The notes beneath the pieces are model-generated. The model worked only from the letters and a program-made list of their open reading frames with translations. It ran no database searches and was not told the DNA's origin. Positions 8,854 through 18,313 of a stretch of 64,000 bases of DNA are shown here, one piece after another (position 1 is the first letter of the stretch; each line of letters starts with the position of its first letter). The stretch is taken from contig CBDAPE010000016.1 of NCBI GenBank assembly GCA_965198325.1, positions 248,001 through 312,000 of the forward strand, given 5' to 3'. A program made the position numbers and the translations under genes. This stretch comes from CBDAPE01 sp965198325. Lineage in GTDB: Bacteria > Pseudomonadota > Alphaproteobacteria > UBA828 > JAPUJA01.

Positions 8854-9707
8854 TGGAATCTTTCAAAGCGGCGTGCGTCCAGGTCAATGCAGGTCTCGAC
8901 ATGGCTGAAAATCTCGCAACGGCGGCGGACCTGGTGCGCGAGGCCCGGGCCCAGGGCGCGAATCTCGTAGCCTTGCCGGAAAATGTCGCACTGATGACCG
9001 TGAATGGTTCGGAAGTCCGTGCGGCAGCCCGTATCGCCGAAGAGCATCCGGCTCTTGCTGCGTTTCGAGAACTCGCAAACGAAACGGGCGTCTGGATGTT
9101 GGCTGGTTCGATCGGCATCAAGGCCGGTGAGCGAAAGGTCGCCAACCGCTCCTATTTGATCGATCCCGCGGGCGCGATCGTCGGCTATTACGACAAGATC
9201 CACATGTTCGATGTCGATTTGCCCTCGGGCCAGAGCTTCCGAGAATCCGAGGGATTCGAGGCTGGCGACCGGGCCTGCGTCTATCCAACGCCGTGGGGGC
9301 CTTTCGGGCTGTCGATTTGTTACGATTTGCGCTTCCCCCAGCTCTATCGGGCGCTTGCTCAGGCCGGTGCTCGTTATCTCGCGGTACCGGCGGCATTTAT
9401 GCGCGAAACCGGCAAGGCACACTGGCACGTGCTGTTGCGCGCCCGGGCGATAGAAACCGGCTCCTACGTGATTGCGCCCTGTATGTGTGGCGATCACGCC
9501 GGCGGTCGTCAAACGTTCGGCCATTCCTTGATCATCGATCCGTGGGGCGAGGTGCTGGCCGATGGCGGCGAAGAGGTCGGCATTATCGTGGCCGGGATTG
9601 ATCCGGCGAAAGTGGACAGGGCACGAAGCCAGATTCCCGCGCTGGAACATGGCCGCCCGTTCGCGCTTCCGGATACCGGCGCCGCAAAAACTGAATCAGC
9701 TGCCTAG
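8850..9707 (+). CDS. Carbon-nitrogen hydrolase (nitrilase superfamily, Nit/deaminated-glutathione-amidase-like)
   Basis: A 285-residue nitrilase-fold hydrolase. The catalytic triad is visible, numbered from the ATG at 8853: Glu43 in LPEN, Lys115 in YYDKIHMFD and Cys156 in SICYDLRFP. The FDVDLPSG segment and the length place it with the Nit1/Nit2 branch, whose members repair deaminated glutathione; that specificity is an inference supported by the adjacent glutaredoxin gene. A GTG at 8850 and an ATG at 8853 are both possible starts; either overlaps the grxC stop (TGATG arrangement). Confidence 0.9.
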   Translation: MMESFKAACVQVNAGLDMAENLATAADLVREARAQGANLVALPENVALMTVNGSEVRAAARIAEEHPALAAFRELANETGVWMLAGSIGIKAGERKVANRSYLIDPAGAIVGYYDKIHMFDVDLPSGQSFRESEGFEAGDRACVYPTPWGPFGLSICYDLRFPQLYRALAQAGARYLAVPAAFMRETGKAHWHVLLRARAIETGSYVIAPCMCGDHAGGRQTFGHSLIIDPWGEVLADGGEEVGIIVAGIDPAKVDRARSQIPALEHGRPFALPDTGAAKTESAA

Positions 9708-9728
9708 AACCTGTCTCGCGGCGAACCC

Positions 9729-10274
9729 TCAGCGAGACGCGTTGATCGCGCATATCCGTTGGTTGACTGCCGGCTTGGGGTCGTCGATCTCGAGGGCTTC
9801 GTAGGCCCGCACATGAAGCTTGCCGCGCACGAGATCGAGCAGTTCCCCATCATTGAGCAGGAAGGCCGGGTTGGACGGCTTGCCGAATTGTTCATTGCCC
9901 TTGGCGAAGGTTTCGTAGATCAGGACGCCGTCAGGCTCGAGACTCTCGATAAAAGTCGGGACCAAGGGGCGGTGGAGATAGTTCGCGATAACGATGCCGG
10001 CGAATTTCTCGCCCGGCAGAGGCCAGGGATTGCCGTCCTCGAGGTCGGCTTGGACGATGCAGAGCGCCGGATGCTTCGCAAGCTCGCCAAGGCGTGAGAC
10101 GGTCCGATCGATTGCGACGACTGGATGCCCCCGGTCCAGGAAGAAACGGCTGTGACGACCGGAGCCGCAGGCGACGTCGAGCACGCGGCCACCATCCGCG
10201 ACCAAGTCTGCAAATCGGGCGATCCAGCCCGAGGGATCGGTGAAGCTGTAGTGTGTCTCGGAGGTCCGTAACAT
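9729..10274 (-). CDS. Class I SAM-dependent methyltransferase (TehB-like, small)
   Basis: A 181-residue methyltransferase. Motif I is RVLDVACGSGRHSRFFL, followed by an acidic residue at the end of the next strand (VVAIDR) and the IVIANYLHRPL motif typical of small TehB-like enzymes. The C-terminal FGKPSNPAFLLNDGELL segment is characteristic of this family. Substrate unknown. It is convergent with the carbon-nitrogen hydrolase gene (21 bp apart) and divergent from the DUF1178 gene (104 bp apart). Confidence 0.85.
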   Translation of the reverse strand: MLRTSETHYSFTDPSGWIARFADLVADGGRVLDVACGSGRHSRFFLDRGHPVVAIDRTVSRLGELAKHPALCIVQADLEDGNPWPLPGEKFAGIVIANYLHRPLVPTFIESLEPDGVLIYETFAKGNEQFGKPSNPAFLLNDGELLDLVRGKLHVRAYEALEIDDPKPAVNQRICAINASR

Positions 10275-10378
10275 CGAATTTTTTCGGGGTCCTTGCGCCT
10301 AAGCGGCTTCAGTGCCATGTTTTTTAACAGAATTCTGGTGGCACGAGGAAATTTTGCGGGCGGCGAAATAGACCGACG

Positions 10379-10825
10379 ATGATCGTTTTCGATTTGAAAT
10401 GCGCGAAAGGACACGTGTTCGAGGCGTGGTTCTCCGACAGTGCGGCTTACGAAAGGCAGGCCAAGCGCGGTGCCGTCGCATGCGCGATTTGCGGAGACGT
10501 GAAGATCGAAAAAGCATTGATGGCACCAAATGTGGCCCCCTCGGGCAAGGGCAAGGGGGCCGAGGCCCGGCCGACGTCCCTTGCGGCGACCCCGTCGCCC
10601 GAAGTGGAGCAGGTCTACAAGACGCTCCGCGCGGCACGTGAGGTTGTCGAGAAAAACTTCGACAATGTCGGCGACACCTTTGCCGATGAAGCGCGAAAAA
10701 TTCATTACGGGGAGACCGAAAAGCGTAATATTTACGGCGATGCGACTCCCGAGGACGCGCACGAAATGCGCGAAGAGGGCATCGATTTCGATCTCTTGCC
10801 GTGGCTCCCGCCGCGGAACTCCTGA
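10379..10825 (+). CDS. DUF1178 family protein
   Basis: A 148-residue protein beginning MIVFDLKCAKGHVFEAWF, the conserved DUF1178 opening. Cys9 and a later CAICG pair suggest a small zinc-ribbon-like N-terminal part; the C-terminal half has RKIHYGETEKRNIYGDATPEDA, also characteristic of the family. Function unknown in all members. It is found next to nitrilase and ubiG in many alphaproteobacteria. It ends 52 bp before the convergent ubiG stop codon. Confidence 0.92.
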   Translation: MIVFDLKCAKGHVFEAWFSDSAAYERQAKRGAVACAICGDVKIEKALMAPNVAPSGKGKGAEARPTSLAATPSPEVEQVYKTLRAAREVVEKNFDNVGDTFADEARKIHYGETEKRNIYGDATPEDAHEMREEGIDFDLLPWLPPRNS

Positions 10826-10877
10826 GCCCGGCGAAGTGTGCTGCGGTTCGCTGGCCGAAGCGGCTGGTGCGAAGGCT

Positions 10878-11648
10878 TCATGCGCCGCGTTGCGCTGCCA
10901 GCATGTAATTGACTGACAGATCGTCTGATAATGTCCAAACGCCTGCGATTGGCCGATAGCTCACACCGGTCACGTCGTCGACGGCGAGACCTTGTTGTCT
11001 TAGCGCACCGATGAATTCCGACGGGCGCACGAATTTCGACCAGCTATGCGTCCCGCGAGGTAGCCAGCGCAGGAGATATTCGGCTCCAACAATCGCCAGG
11101 GCAAAGGACTGGGGCGTCCGATTTAGCGTCGCTCCGGCGAACGTGCCTCGTGGGGCCACCAAGTGGGTGCAGGCTTCCAGAAAGCTGTCCAGATCAGCGA
11201 CATGCTCGACAATTTCCAATGCCAGGACGGCGTCGAAGGTTTCGTTGCCCTCGGCCAGGGATTCGACGCTCATCGCGCGATACTCGATTGTCAGGGCGCT
11301 TTCCGCGGCGTGTCGACGGGCCGCTTTGATATTGACCGTGGAGGCGTCGATACCGACGACGGTGCCGCCCAACCGGCAAAGCGGCTCACAAATTAAGCCG
11401 CCGCCGCATCCCACATCAAGAATTCGCAAGCCTTCGAGCGGCCGGGGGACAAACGGATCGCGATTCGCTAGCCTGGCCAACCGATCCCGGATATAACCAA
11501 GCCGGATCGGATTGAGCTGGTGGAGCGGGCGCATAGCGCCGTCTGCATCCCACCAGGTCTCCGCCAAAGCCGAAAATCGGGCAATCTCCTCCGCGTCGAC
11601 ACTGGCGGCGTGACTGCTCGTTGAGGCGTCATCGGCCGATTGAGACAT
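10878..11648 (-). CDS. ubiG: Ubiquinone biosynthesis O-methyltransferase UbiG
   Basis: UbiG carries out both O-methylations of ubiquinone synthesis (2-polyprenyl-6-hydroxyphenol and 3-demethylubiquinone) at the inner membrane. The 256-residue product has FSALAETWWDADGAMRPLHQ, the UbiG-specific N-terminal block, and SAM motif I ILDVGCGGGL. The frame is open 44 codons further upstream, but the ATG at 11648 gives the family's usual N-terminus and has a GAGGGG-type Shine-Dalgarno sequence upstream. Divergent from lysC with about 146 bp between. Confidence 0.94.
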   Translation of the reverse strand: MSQSADDASTSSHAASVDAEEIARFSALAETWWDADGAMRPLHQLNPIRLGYIRDRLARLANRDPFVPRPLEGLRILDVGCGGGLICEPLCRLGGTVVGIDASTVNIKAARRHAAESALTIEYRAMSVESLAEGNETFDAVLALEIVEHVADLDSFLEACTHLVAPRGTFAGATLNRTPQSFALAIVGAEYLLRWLPRGTHSWSKFVRPSEFIGALRQQGLAVDDVTGVSYRPIAGVWTLSDDLSVNYMLAAQRGA

Positions 11649-11794
11649 GGCTGGAGGGTCCCCTCGCGCAGGCTTGTTTTGGCCCGTCTTAACGAGTATG
11701 AATAGCCGCCCTTCGAGGCGCAAGTGGCGCTCATCGCCGACGATGGGATGGTCGATGGCCTCCCGGGTGACGATCGCCACGCAAGGAATTCGAC

Positions 11795-13015
11795 ATGTCC
11801 CGGATCGTACAGAAATTTGGCGGCACTTCGGTGGCCGACATCGACCGAATCCGCAAAGTCGCGGAGCGTGTTAGGCGCGAGGTCGAGGCCGGGGTCGAAG
11901 TCGCGGTCGTGGTCTCGGCCATGGCAGGCGAAACCGACCGGCTCGATGCCCTCGCGCGCGATGCGAGTCCTTCTCACGATGCACGCGAGTACGACGCGAT
12001 CGTCGCGACCGGAGAACAGGTCAGCGCCGCGTTGGTCGCACTGGCACTCCAGCGAATTGGGATACCGGCCCGCTCCTGGCAGGGTTGGCAAGTGCCGCTT
12101 CGCACGAGCGGAATATTCGGCCGAGCTCGCATCGAGGGGATCGACTGCGGGGAACTTGAGAGTCGGCTCGGCCAGGGCGAGGTTCCCGTTCTCGCCGGCT
12201 TTCAGGGGATTAGCCCTGACGGCCGCATTACGACTCTGGGCAGGGGCGGCTCGGACACCTCAGCCGTGGCGCTGGCCGCAGCGCTTAAGGCCGAGAGGTG
12301 CGATATCTACACCGACGTGGATGGCGTTTATACGGCCGATCCCCGGATCGTTGCGAAGGCCCGCATGCTTGATAAAATCACCTACGAAGAGATGCTCGAG
12401 CTGGCTGCCCAGGGGGCCAAGGTACTGCAGACCCGCGCGGTACGGATTGCCATGGCTCACCGGGTCCACCTGCAGGTGCTATCGAGCTTTGCCGACCGTC
12501 CAGGCACGCTCGTTGTCGATGAGGATCAGATCGTGGAACAGGAAATCGTAAGCGGAATCGCCTACAGTCGCGATGACGCAAAGGTCACTGTCACCAGTAT
12601 TGCGGATCGCCCAGGCGTTGCCGCGCACCTGTTCGGTCCGTTGGCTGAAGCCGACATCAATGTCGACATGATCGTTCAGAACGTCTCGCACGACGGAAGC
12701 TCGACCGACCTCACATTTACGGTTCCGAAGGGTGAGCTCGAACGCGCCGTCGCCGCGCTCGAAGACGTGCGCAAGGATCTGCATTTCGAGACCCTGCTGA
12801 CCGATGCCGACGTGGTGAAAATATCGGTCATCGGCGTCGGGATGCGCAGCCACGCCGGGGTCGCTCAGAAGATGTTCAGCGCTCTGGCCGAGAAAGGAAT
12901 CAACATCCAGGTCATTTCAACCTCGGATATCAAGATCAGCGTCCTCGTCGCCGAAGAATACACGGAGCTTGCGTTGCGTGCGCTCCACACGGCCTATGGC
13001 CTCGATGCCGAGTGA
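11795..13015 (+). CDS. lysC: Aspartate kinase (lysine/threonine pathway)
   Basis: Aspartokinase phosphorylates aspartate in the first step towards lysine, threonine and methionine. The 406-residue protein has the KFGGTSV motif at residues 7-13, the GRGGSDTSA nucleotide-binding block and TDVDGVYTADPR, followed by two C-terminal ACT domains that bind feedback effectors. The length matches alphaproteobacterial LysC. Its end overlaps the next gene by 11 bp. Confidence 0.96.
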   Translation: MSRIVQKFGGTSVADIDRIRKVAERVRREVEAGVEVAVVVSAMAGETDRLDALARDASPSHDAREYDAIVATGEQVSAALVALALQRIGIPARSWQGWQVPLRTSGIFGRARIEGIDCGELESRLGQGEVPVLAGFQGISPDGRITTLGRGGSDTSAVALAAALKAERCDIYTDVDGVYTADPRIVAKARMLDKITYEEMLELAAQGAKVLQTRAVRIAMAHRVHLQVLSSFADRPGTLVVDEDQIVEQEIVSGIAYSRDDAKVTVTSIADRPGVAAHLFGPLAEADINVDMIVQNVSHDGSSTDLTFTVPKGELERAVAALEDVRKDLHFETLLTDADVVKISVIGVGMRSHAGVAQKMFSALAEKGINIQVISTSDIKISVLVAEEYTELALRALHTAYGLDAE

Positions 13016-14054
13016 GTCCGCGGCCGAGACCGGCTTGGCTGTGGCCCGGGCGCGGCTTGCGTCTCTATGGTGTCGTGGCGCGAATTTTCTTGGCAGCGAA
13101 TACGCAATTCTCGGCGGGGCCATGTCGTGGGTATCCGAACGCCACCTCGTCGCGGCCATCTCGAATAACGGCGGCTTCGGCGTCATCGCCTGTGGTTCGC
13201 TCGTTCCGGACGAGCTCGCAGTGGAGATCGAGGCGACCTACGCACTGACGGAGAAACCGTTCGGTGTCAATCTCATCACGATGCATCCGGATCTCATCGC
13301 GCTTATCGATTGCTGCCTGAAACTCGGTGTGGGCCACGTTGTGCTGGCCGGCGGGCTGCCGCCGGCCGACGCGATTGCGCGCGTCAAGGACGGTGGTGCG
13401 CAGGTAATCTGTTTTGCGCCGACCTTGCCGATTGCCCGCAAGCTTCTGCGCCGGGGCGTCGATGCGTTCATCATTGAGGGAATGGAAGCGGGCGGTCATA
13501 CCGGTCCGGTTTCGACAAGCGTCCTGGCACAGGAAATTCTCCCCGAACTTCGCGAGGTCCCGGTGTTTGTCGGCGGCGGGATTGGCCGGGGCGAATCCAT
13601 TGCCGCATTTCTCGAGATGGGCGCGTCGGGGGTCCAGCTTGGCACCCGGTTCGTCTGTGCAGAGGAGTCGATCGCCGATCCGGAGTTCAAGAAAGCCTTT
13701 ATCCGGGGTAGCGCGCGCGATGCCCAGCTTTCCGTCCAGCTAGATCCGCAGTTTCCGGTCATTCCCGTTCGGGCCCTTGCGAACAAGGCCACCCAGGAAT
13801 TCATGAAGACTCAGAAGGATGTCATCGCCCGCTTTCGGGCTGGACAGACTGATCAGAAAGCCGCGCAATTGGAGATCGAGCGATTCTGGGCTGGAGCGTT
13901 GCGCCGCGCCGTCATCGATGGTGACGTCGATAATGGCTCGGTGATGGCGGGGCAAAGCGTCGGTATGGTGACGAAGGAACAGCCCATGGCCGAGATTTTC
14001 GCAGAATTAATCGATCAGACCGTGACGACACTCGCGGCGGCTCACGAAGCCTGA
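13005..14054 (+). CDS. NAD(P)H-dependent flavin oxidoreductase / nitronate monooxygenase-like
   Basis: A 349-residue TIM-barrel FMN enzyme of the nitronate monooxygenase / 2-nitropropane dioxygenase family. Signatures are MSWVSERHLVAAISNNGGFG near the N-terminus, the EGMEAGGHTGP loop carrying the conserved His, and GGIGRGESIAAFLEMGASGVQLGTRF, the phosphate-binding end of the barrel. Family members oxidise nitronates or reduce enones and quinones; the substrate here is unknown. In-frame ATGs exist at 12969, 12996 and 13005; 13005 is preferred because it keeps the overlap with lysC short (11 bp) and matches where similarity begins. Confidence 0.87.
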   Translation: MPSESAAETGLAVARARLASLWCRGANFLGSEYAILGGAMSWVSERHLVAAISNNGGFGVIACGSLVPDELAVEIEATYALTEKPFGVNLITMHPDLIALIDCCLKLGVGHVVLAGGLPPADAIARVKDGGAQVICFAPTLPIARKLLRRGVDAFIIEGMEAGGHTGPVSTSVLAQEILPELREVPVFVGGGIGRGESIAAFLEMGASGVQLGTRFVCAEESIADPEFKKAFIRGSARDAQLSVQLDPQFPVIPVRALANKATQEFMKTQKDVIARFRAGQTDQKAAQLEIERFWAGALRRAVIDGDVDNGSVMAGQSVGMVTKEQPMAEIFAELIDQTVTTLAAAHEA

Positions 14055-14090
14055 GGGCAACGCACGCACAAGTTCCATTGGTCGGAATTC

Positions 14091-14171
14091 CCGACGAATC
14101 GGTCTTACCGTCCGTGTTTGCAGACGAATTAAGGGTTTATGCTGTATTAGTTTGCCACCCCGATTCGTCGG
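14091..14171. repeat. Perfect 12-bp inverted repeat, 57 bp apart
   Basis: CCGACGAATCGG at 14091-14102 is the exact reverse complement of CCGATTCGTCGG at 14160-14171. The 269-bp gap 14055-14323 between the flavin oxidoreductase and the RodZ-like gene otherwise holds only a short hairpin (GTCGG/CCGAC at 14081-14095) and moderately AT-rich sequence. The arms may be operator half-sites for the RodZ-like gene or arms of an RNA structure. Confidence 0.5.
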
Positions 14172-14323
14172 TGTTAATGTTGATCCGCAGGCTCAAGAGC
14201 AAGGCTTAACTATCTACAAGTTAGTCGCGATTCTACGACTCGGGTAAGAGTTTCAGCCATTTTGCGGGGCTGGCGGAATGTCGAGCGATCAATGCGATTA
14301 ACCGGCCAATTCGAGCGTCAGCG

Positions 14324-15778
14324 ATGTCGACAAGCGGACGACGACTGTTCAAGGCGAACGAGGGGGATGCCGAAGAGAATCGGCATCTCTATGAGGTCGA
14401 CGAGAACGGCGAGATCATTGACAGCATCGGTTCCGAGCTGCGCCAGGCACGGCTCCGAACCGGTTACGAGATACAGGACATCTCGAACAGTCTGCGGATT
14501 CGTCGTGCCCACCTGGAGGCGCTGGAGGACGGTCGGTACAGCGATCTTCCAGGCGCCCCTTACGCCGTTGGATTCGTCCGCAGCTACGCGAAATTTCTCG
14601 GCCTCGACGCGGACGCCGTGGTCGAGCGATTCAAGAGCGACGCCGATAACGTCGACCACAGGCCGACGCTGGATTTCCCCGCACCCACCGACGAAGGTCG
14701 CATGCCGAAGACCTGGCTGATCCTCGTCGCGCTCGTGTTGGCGGGGATCGCCTACGGGGGCTGGCAATATTTTGCCAATCACAACACGACCAATGCCGAC
14801 CGGGGCGGTGACGTCCCTGAACAGCTCGCCAGTTTGGCGACCGAAACCCCTGTGGCGTCGGCGCCCGACATTGTACCGGCCGACGACGAGACGGCCCTGA
14901 GCGAGGGCTTCGCCAGCCCATCCGAGACGGCGATGTCAACGGAATCGTCTGGTCTGGCCGCAGGGGTTGAAGCGAACGGCTCGATAGAGCCTGGCACGGT
15001 CGATGTGTCGGTTCCCGAGGAGGCCGCGATCGAGACCGGGCTTGCCGAGACACCATTGGTGTCTCCCGATGGCGGGACGCCTGCCGTTGAGACATCGGCG
15101 GTGATCGACCCGGCTGCACCCGACCCTCAGGTCGAGAGTACCGTCGTACCCATGGAGGCCGCGGTACCCGCCAGCGAGGAATGGAGTGAGGATGTCGGGA
15201 GCCCGTCGCCCGCTATCGAGGTGACGGCGGATGGCTTGCCCGCGCCCGCGCCGATCGCGGCCGAGGAAACTGCCTCAAGCGTTGCCGGCGCCGAAACGGT
15301 TGTTACGGTCATCCCACCCGCCGACCCCCCCGCTTCGGAAGCCGTTAGCGTCGGTGACAATCTTTGGGACTCGGCTACTGGCTCGGGCGGCGACCAGGCC
15401 GACGTCTCGGAAGGCGAGGTGTCTGAGGCGGCCGAAGCCGACAATCTCGCGTCGCTCGACGGTCTCGTTCCTGTGCATGAGCCCAAGGTCTACGGGGCGG
15501 ACAACGAAGACGCCCGAATCATAATTCGGTCGATCGGCGATAGCTGGGTTCAGGTCCAGGGGCCCGATAATGAGCTCTTGTTGACACGCATTCTGCACGA
15601 AGGGGATAGCTACCGCGTTCCCGATCGGTCGAGCGTTGTGATGATGACGGGTAATGCGGGGGCTTTGGAACTCTGGGTCGACGATACGCGCCTGCCGTCC
15701 CTAGGACCCGTCGGTCTGGTCCGGCGCGACATTGTGCTCGATCCGGAAGCCCTGATGGCCGCCGGTGGTGTGGAGTGA
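14324..15778 (+). CDS. RodZ-like helix-turn-helix membrane protein (XRE HTH plus DUF4115)
   Basis: A 484-residue protein in the RodZ architecture. A cytoplasmic Cro/C1-type HTH lies at about residues 35-95 (IGSELRQARLRTGYEIQDIS...LRIRRAHLEALEDG), then a single membrane segment near 127-148 (WLILVALVLAGIAYGGW). A long Pro/Ala/Glu/Ser-rich periplasmic linker of about 230 residues follows, and a C-terminal DUF4115 beta domain (IIIRSIGDSWVQVQG...LLTRILHEGDSYRVP). RodZ links MreB to the cell-elongation machinery; orthologues before ispG are usual. The linker is low-complexity and poorly conserved, so the length is not diagnostic. Confidence 0.85.
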   Translation: MSTSGRRLFKANEGDAEENRHLYEVDENGEIIDSIGSELRQARLRTGYEIQDISNSLRIRRAHLEALEDGRYSDLPGAPYAVGFVRSYAKFLGLDADAVVERFKSDADNVDHRPTLDFPAPTDEGRMPKTWLILVALVLAGIAYGGWQYFANHNTTNADRGGDVPEQLASLATETPVASAPDIVPADDETALSEGFASPSETAMSTESSGLAAGVEANGSIEPGTVDVSVPEEAAIETGLAETPLVSPDGGTPAVETSAVIDPAAPDPQVESTVVPMEAAVPASEEWSEDVGSPSPAIEVTADGLPAPAPIAAEETASSVAGAETVVTVIPPADPPASEAVSVGDNLWDSATGSGGDQADVSEGEVSEAAEADNLASLDGLVPVHEPKVYGADNEDARIIIRSIGDSWVQVQGPDNELLLTRILHEGDSYRVPDRSSVVMMTGNAGALELWVDDTRLPSLGPVGLVRRDIVLDPEALMAAGGVE

Positions 15779-15868
15779 TCGGACCCGCTGCAGCTCTTTG
15801 ACAGACACTGGGGCGGGCCGTATCTTCATGGTCATGCCTCCGGGTAAATAAACCGAGACCATTGGCCC

Positions 15869-17023
15869 ATGAGCGTTCGACCCTACCGTGACATCATCCG
15901 TCGTAAATGCCGAGAGATTCACGTCGGACCAGTGAAGATTGGCGGTGACGCGCCGATCGCTGTGCAGTCCATGACGAACACGCTGACCGCCGACGCCGCC
16001 GCGACCATTCAGCAGGTTCGGGCGCTGGAAATGGCCGGTGCGGACATTGTCCGGGTCTCCTGCCCTGACCAAGAGTCGACGGCGGCACTCAAGACGATCG
16101 TGCATGAGCTCAACGTGCCAATCGTTGCCGACATCCATTTCCACTATAAGCGGGCAATTGAAGCCGCCCAGTCGGGCGCCGCCTGCTTGCGGATCAACCC
16201 GGGTAACATCGGTTCGGCGGAGCGGGTGAGCGAGGTCGTGAAAGCCGCGAAGGATCATGACTGCTCCATGCGAATCGGCGTAAACGCGGGGTCGCTCGAG
16301 CGGAATTTGCTTGAAAAGTATGGCGAGCCCTGTCCCGAAGCCATGGTCGAAAGCGCGCTCAATCACATCCGAATCCTTGAGGACAACGATTTCTTCGAGT
16401 TCAAGATCAGCTGCAAGGCGTCCGACGTGTTTTTGGCCACCGCCGCCTATCACGGACTGGCCGAGGCGTGCGATTACCCACTTCACCTGGGCATCACCGA
16501 GGCCGGGGGCCTGCGCACCGGCACGATCAAGTCGGCGATTGGCATGGGCTCGCTGCTGTGGGCCGGGATCGGCGATACGATCCGGATCTCGCTCTCGGCG
16601 GATCCAGTCGAAGAAATCCACGCGGGCTTCGACATCCTCAAGGCGCTCGGGCTGCGTCACCGCGGGGTCAACGTCATATCCTGCCCGTCTTGCGCACGGC
16701 AGAATTTCGAGGTGATCGACACGGTCGTCGAACTCGAACGCCGCCTGGCCCATGTCACGACACCGATGTCGCTTTCAGTCATCGGCTGTGTCGTAAATGG
16801 CCCGGGTGAAGCGCGCGAGACGGATATCGGCCTGACCGGCGGCGGCAAGATCGGCAACGGCAGCCACCAAGTTTATCTCAACGGCGAAAAACATCACATC
16901 CTGCGCGACGGCAACATCGTCGACCATCTGGTCGAGCTCGTCGAACAAAAGGCCAGGGAAATCGAGGCCCAAAAGGCCGCGGCAGAGGCCGAGGACTCTC
17001 CGCAGGCCGCACACGCCCCTTAG
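15869..17023 (+). CDS. ispG: 4-hydroxy-3-methylbut-2-en-1-yl diphosphate synthase (flavodoxin) IspG
   Basis: IspG (GcpE) converts MEcPP into HMBPP in the MEP isoprenoid pathway, using a [4Fe-4S] cluster. The 384-residue product is full length. The cluster ligands are visible: Cys272 and Cys275 in CPSCAR and Cys307 in GCVVNGPGEA, with the conserved Glu shortly after. The N-terminal half is the TIM-barrel part (SMTNTLTADAAAT, GAACLRINPGNIG). It lies between rodZ-like and hisS, the usual proteobacterial order, with hisS 17 bp downstream. Confidence 0.97.
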   Translation: MSVRPYRDIIRRKCREIHVGPVKIGGDAPIAVQSMTNTLTADAAATIQQVRALEMAGADIVRVSCPDQESTAALKTIVHELNVPIVADIHFHYKRAIEAAQSGAACLRINPGNIGSAERVSEVVKAAKDHDCSMRIGVNAGSLERNLLEKYGEPCPEAMVESALNHIRILEDNDFFEFKISCKASDVFLATAAYHGLAEACDYPLHLGITEAGGLRTGTIKSAIGMGSLLWAGIGDTIRISLSADPVEEIHAGFDILKALGLRHRGVNVISCPSCARQNFEVIDTVVELERRLAHVTTPMSLSVIGCVVNGPGEARETDIGLTGGGKIGNGSHQVYLNGEKHHILRDGNIVDHLVELVEQKAREIEAQKAAAEAEDSPQAAHAP

Positions 17024-17040
17024 CAAGACTGGAGCGAATT

Positions 17041-18291
17041 GTGACCAGGCTGCAGCCGGTTCGCGGCACGCGCGACCTATTGCCTGAAGATTCCGTCCGT
17101 CAGCGCGTGGTGACCGAGATCGCGCGTACGGTCGTCGCGCGCAGCGGTTTCGCGGAGATTGCCACGCCCATCTTCGAATTCACCGAGGTCTTTGAGCGAA
17201 CCTTGGGCGATACCAGCGATATCGTTACGAAAGAGATGTATACCTTCGCCGATCGTGGTGGTGAGAGCTTGACGCTTCGGCCGGAAAACACGGCAGGCGT
17301 CGCCCGTGCGGTAATCTCGGGCGGTCTCGTTCAGGATGCGCCGCTGAAATATTTTTACAGCGGCCCCATGTTTCGCTATGAGCGTCCCCAGAAGGGACGG
17401 CTTCGTCAGTTTCATCAGATCGGCATCGAGTTGATCGGCGTCGGTGAACCGCTGGGCGATGTTGAAATCATCACCCTGGCCGGAGAGACCCTCGCTGCGA
17501 TAGGCGTACTCGACCAGACTCGTCTCGAACTCAATAGCCTCGGCGACGCGGAAAGCCGGCAGACTTATCGCGATGTCCTCGTCGACTACTTTTCCGCTCA
17601 GGGTGACGCGCTCTCGGAGGACAGCCGGGCACGACTCAATCGGAATCCGCTGCGGATTCTCGATTCGAAGGACGAGGCCGACCGCCCGATCATCAGGGGC
17701 GCACCCCTGATCGGCGACTCTCTGAACGCCGAATCGAGTGATTTCTTTGCTGCGGTTCGAGCCGGCCTGGATGCTGCCGGCATTGCCTATGAGGTTTCGC
17801 CCCGGCTCGTGCGCGGCCTCGATTATTACTGCCATACGGCTTTCGAATTCACGACCCAGTCGCTGGGGTCCCAGGGCGCGGTGATAGCAGGCGGGCGCTA
17901 TGACGGTCTGATCGAATCCATGGGCGGGCCGGCAACCTCCGGCGTGGGCTGGGCAGGCGGCATCGAACGCCTCGCCATGATGCTCCCCGACGCGCCGGTA
18001 TTGGCGCGGCCGATCGCTCTCGTGCCGATTGGATCGATCGCCCTGGAGATTTCCATCAAATTGGGCGGGGAATTGCGCGCCGCCGGTTTGGCCGTCGACT
18101 TGGGTTATCGGGGAACCCTCGCCAAGCGCCTCAAGCGAGCGAACAAGGTCAACGCGCGAGCGGCGGTGCTGATCGGCGAGGACGAACTCGCGACGAACTC
18201 CGCAACCCTGCGCGATCTTGACACGGGCTACCAGGAGAACGTGCCGCTTGATGAATTGGTCGCAAAACTTACCGAAGCATCCGCCGCCTAG
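17041..18291 (+). CDS. hisS: Histidine--tRNA ligase
   Basis: A 416-residue class II aminoacyl-tRNA synthetase that charges tRNA-His. It has the HisRS N-terminus VRGTRDLLPED, motif 2 MFRYERPQKGRLRQFHQ, the histidine-specific LVRGLDYYCHTAFEF segment and motif 3 GVGWAGGIERLAM, followed by the C-terminal anticodon-binding domain. The start is GTG at 17041 with TGGAG upstream. It lies in the ispG-hisS-prfA-prmC run. Confidence 0.97.
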   Translation: MTRLQPVRGTRDLLPEDSVRQRVVTEIARTVVARSGFAEIATPIFEFTEVFERTLGDTSDIVTKEMYTFADRGGESLTLRPENTAGVARAVISGGLVQDAPLKYFYSGPMFRYERPQKGRLRQFHQIGIELIGVGEPLGDVEIITLAGETLAAIGVLDQTRLELNSLGDAESRQTYRDVLVDYFSAQGDALSEDSRARLNRNPLRILDSKDEADRPIIRGAPLIGDSLNAESSDFFAAVRAGLDAAGIAYEVSPRLVRGLDYYCHTAFEFTTQSLGSQGAVIAGGRYDGLIESMGGPATSGVGWAGGIERLAMMLPDAPVLARPIALVPIGSIALEISIKLGGELRAAGLAVDLGYRGTLAKRLKRANKVNARAAVLIGEDELATNSATLRDLDTGYQENVPLDELVAKLTEASAA

Positions 18292-18313
18292 GCCGAGGCT
18301 TGCGAATCAACCT

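Noticed and set aside
14055..14323. tRNA or small RNA gene in the gap before the RodZ-like gene
   Set aside because: No cloverleaf, CCA end or T-loop sequence seen; only the inverted repeat and a small hairpin.
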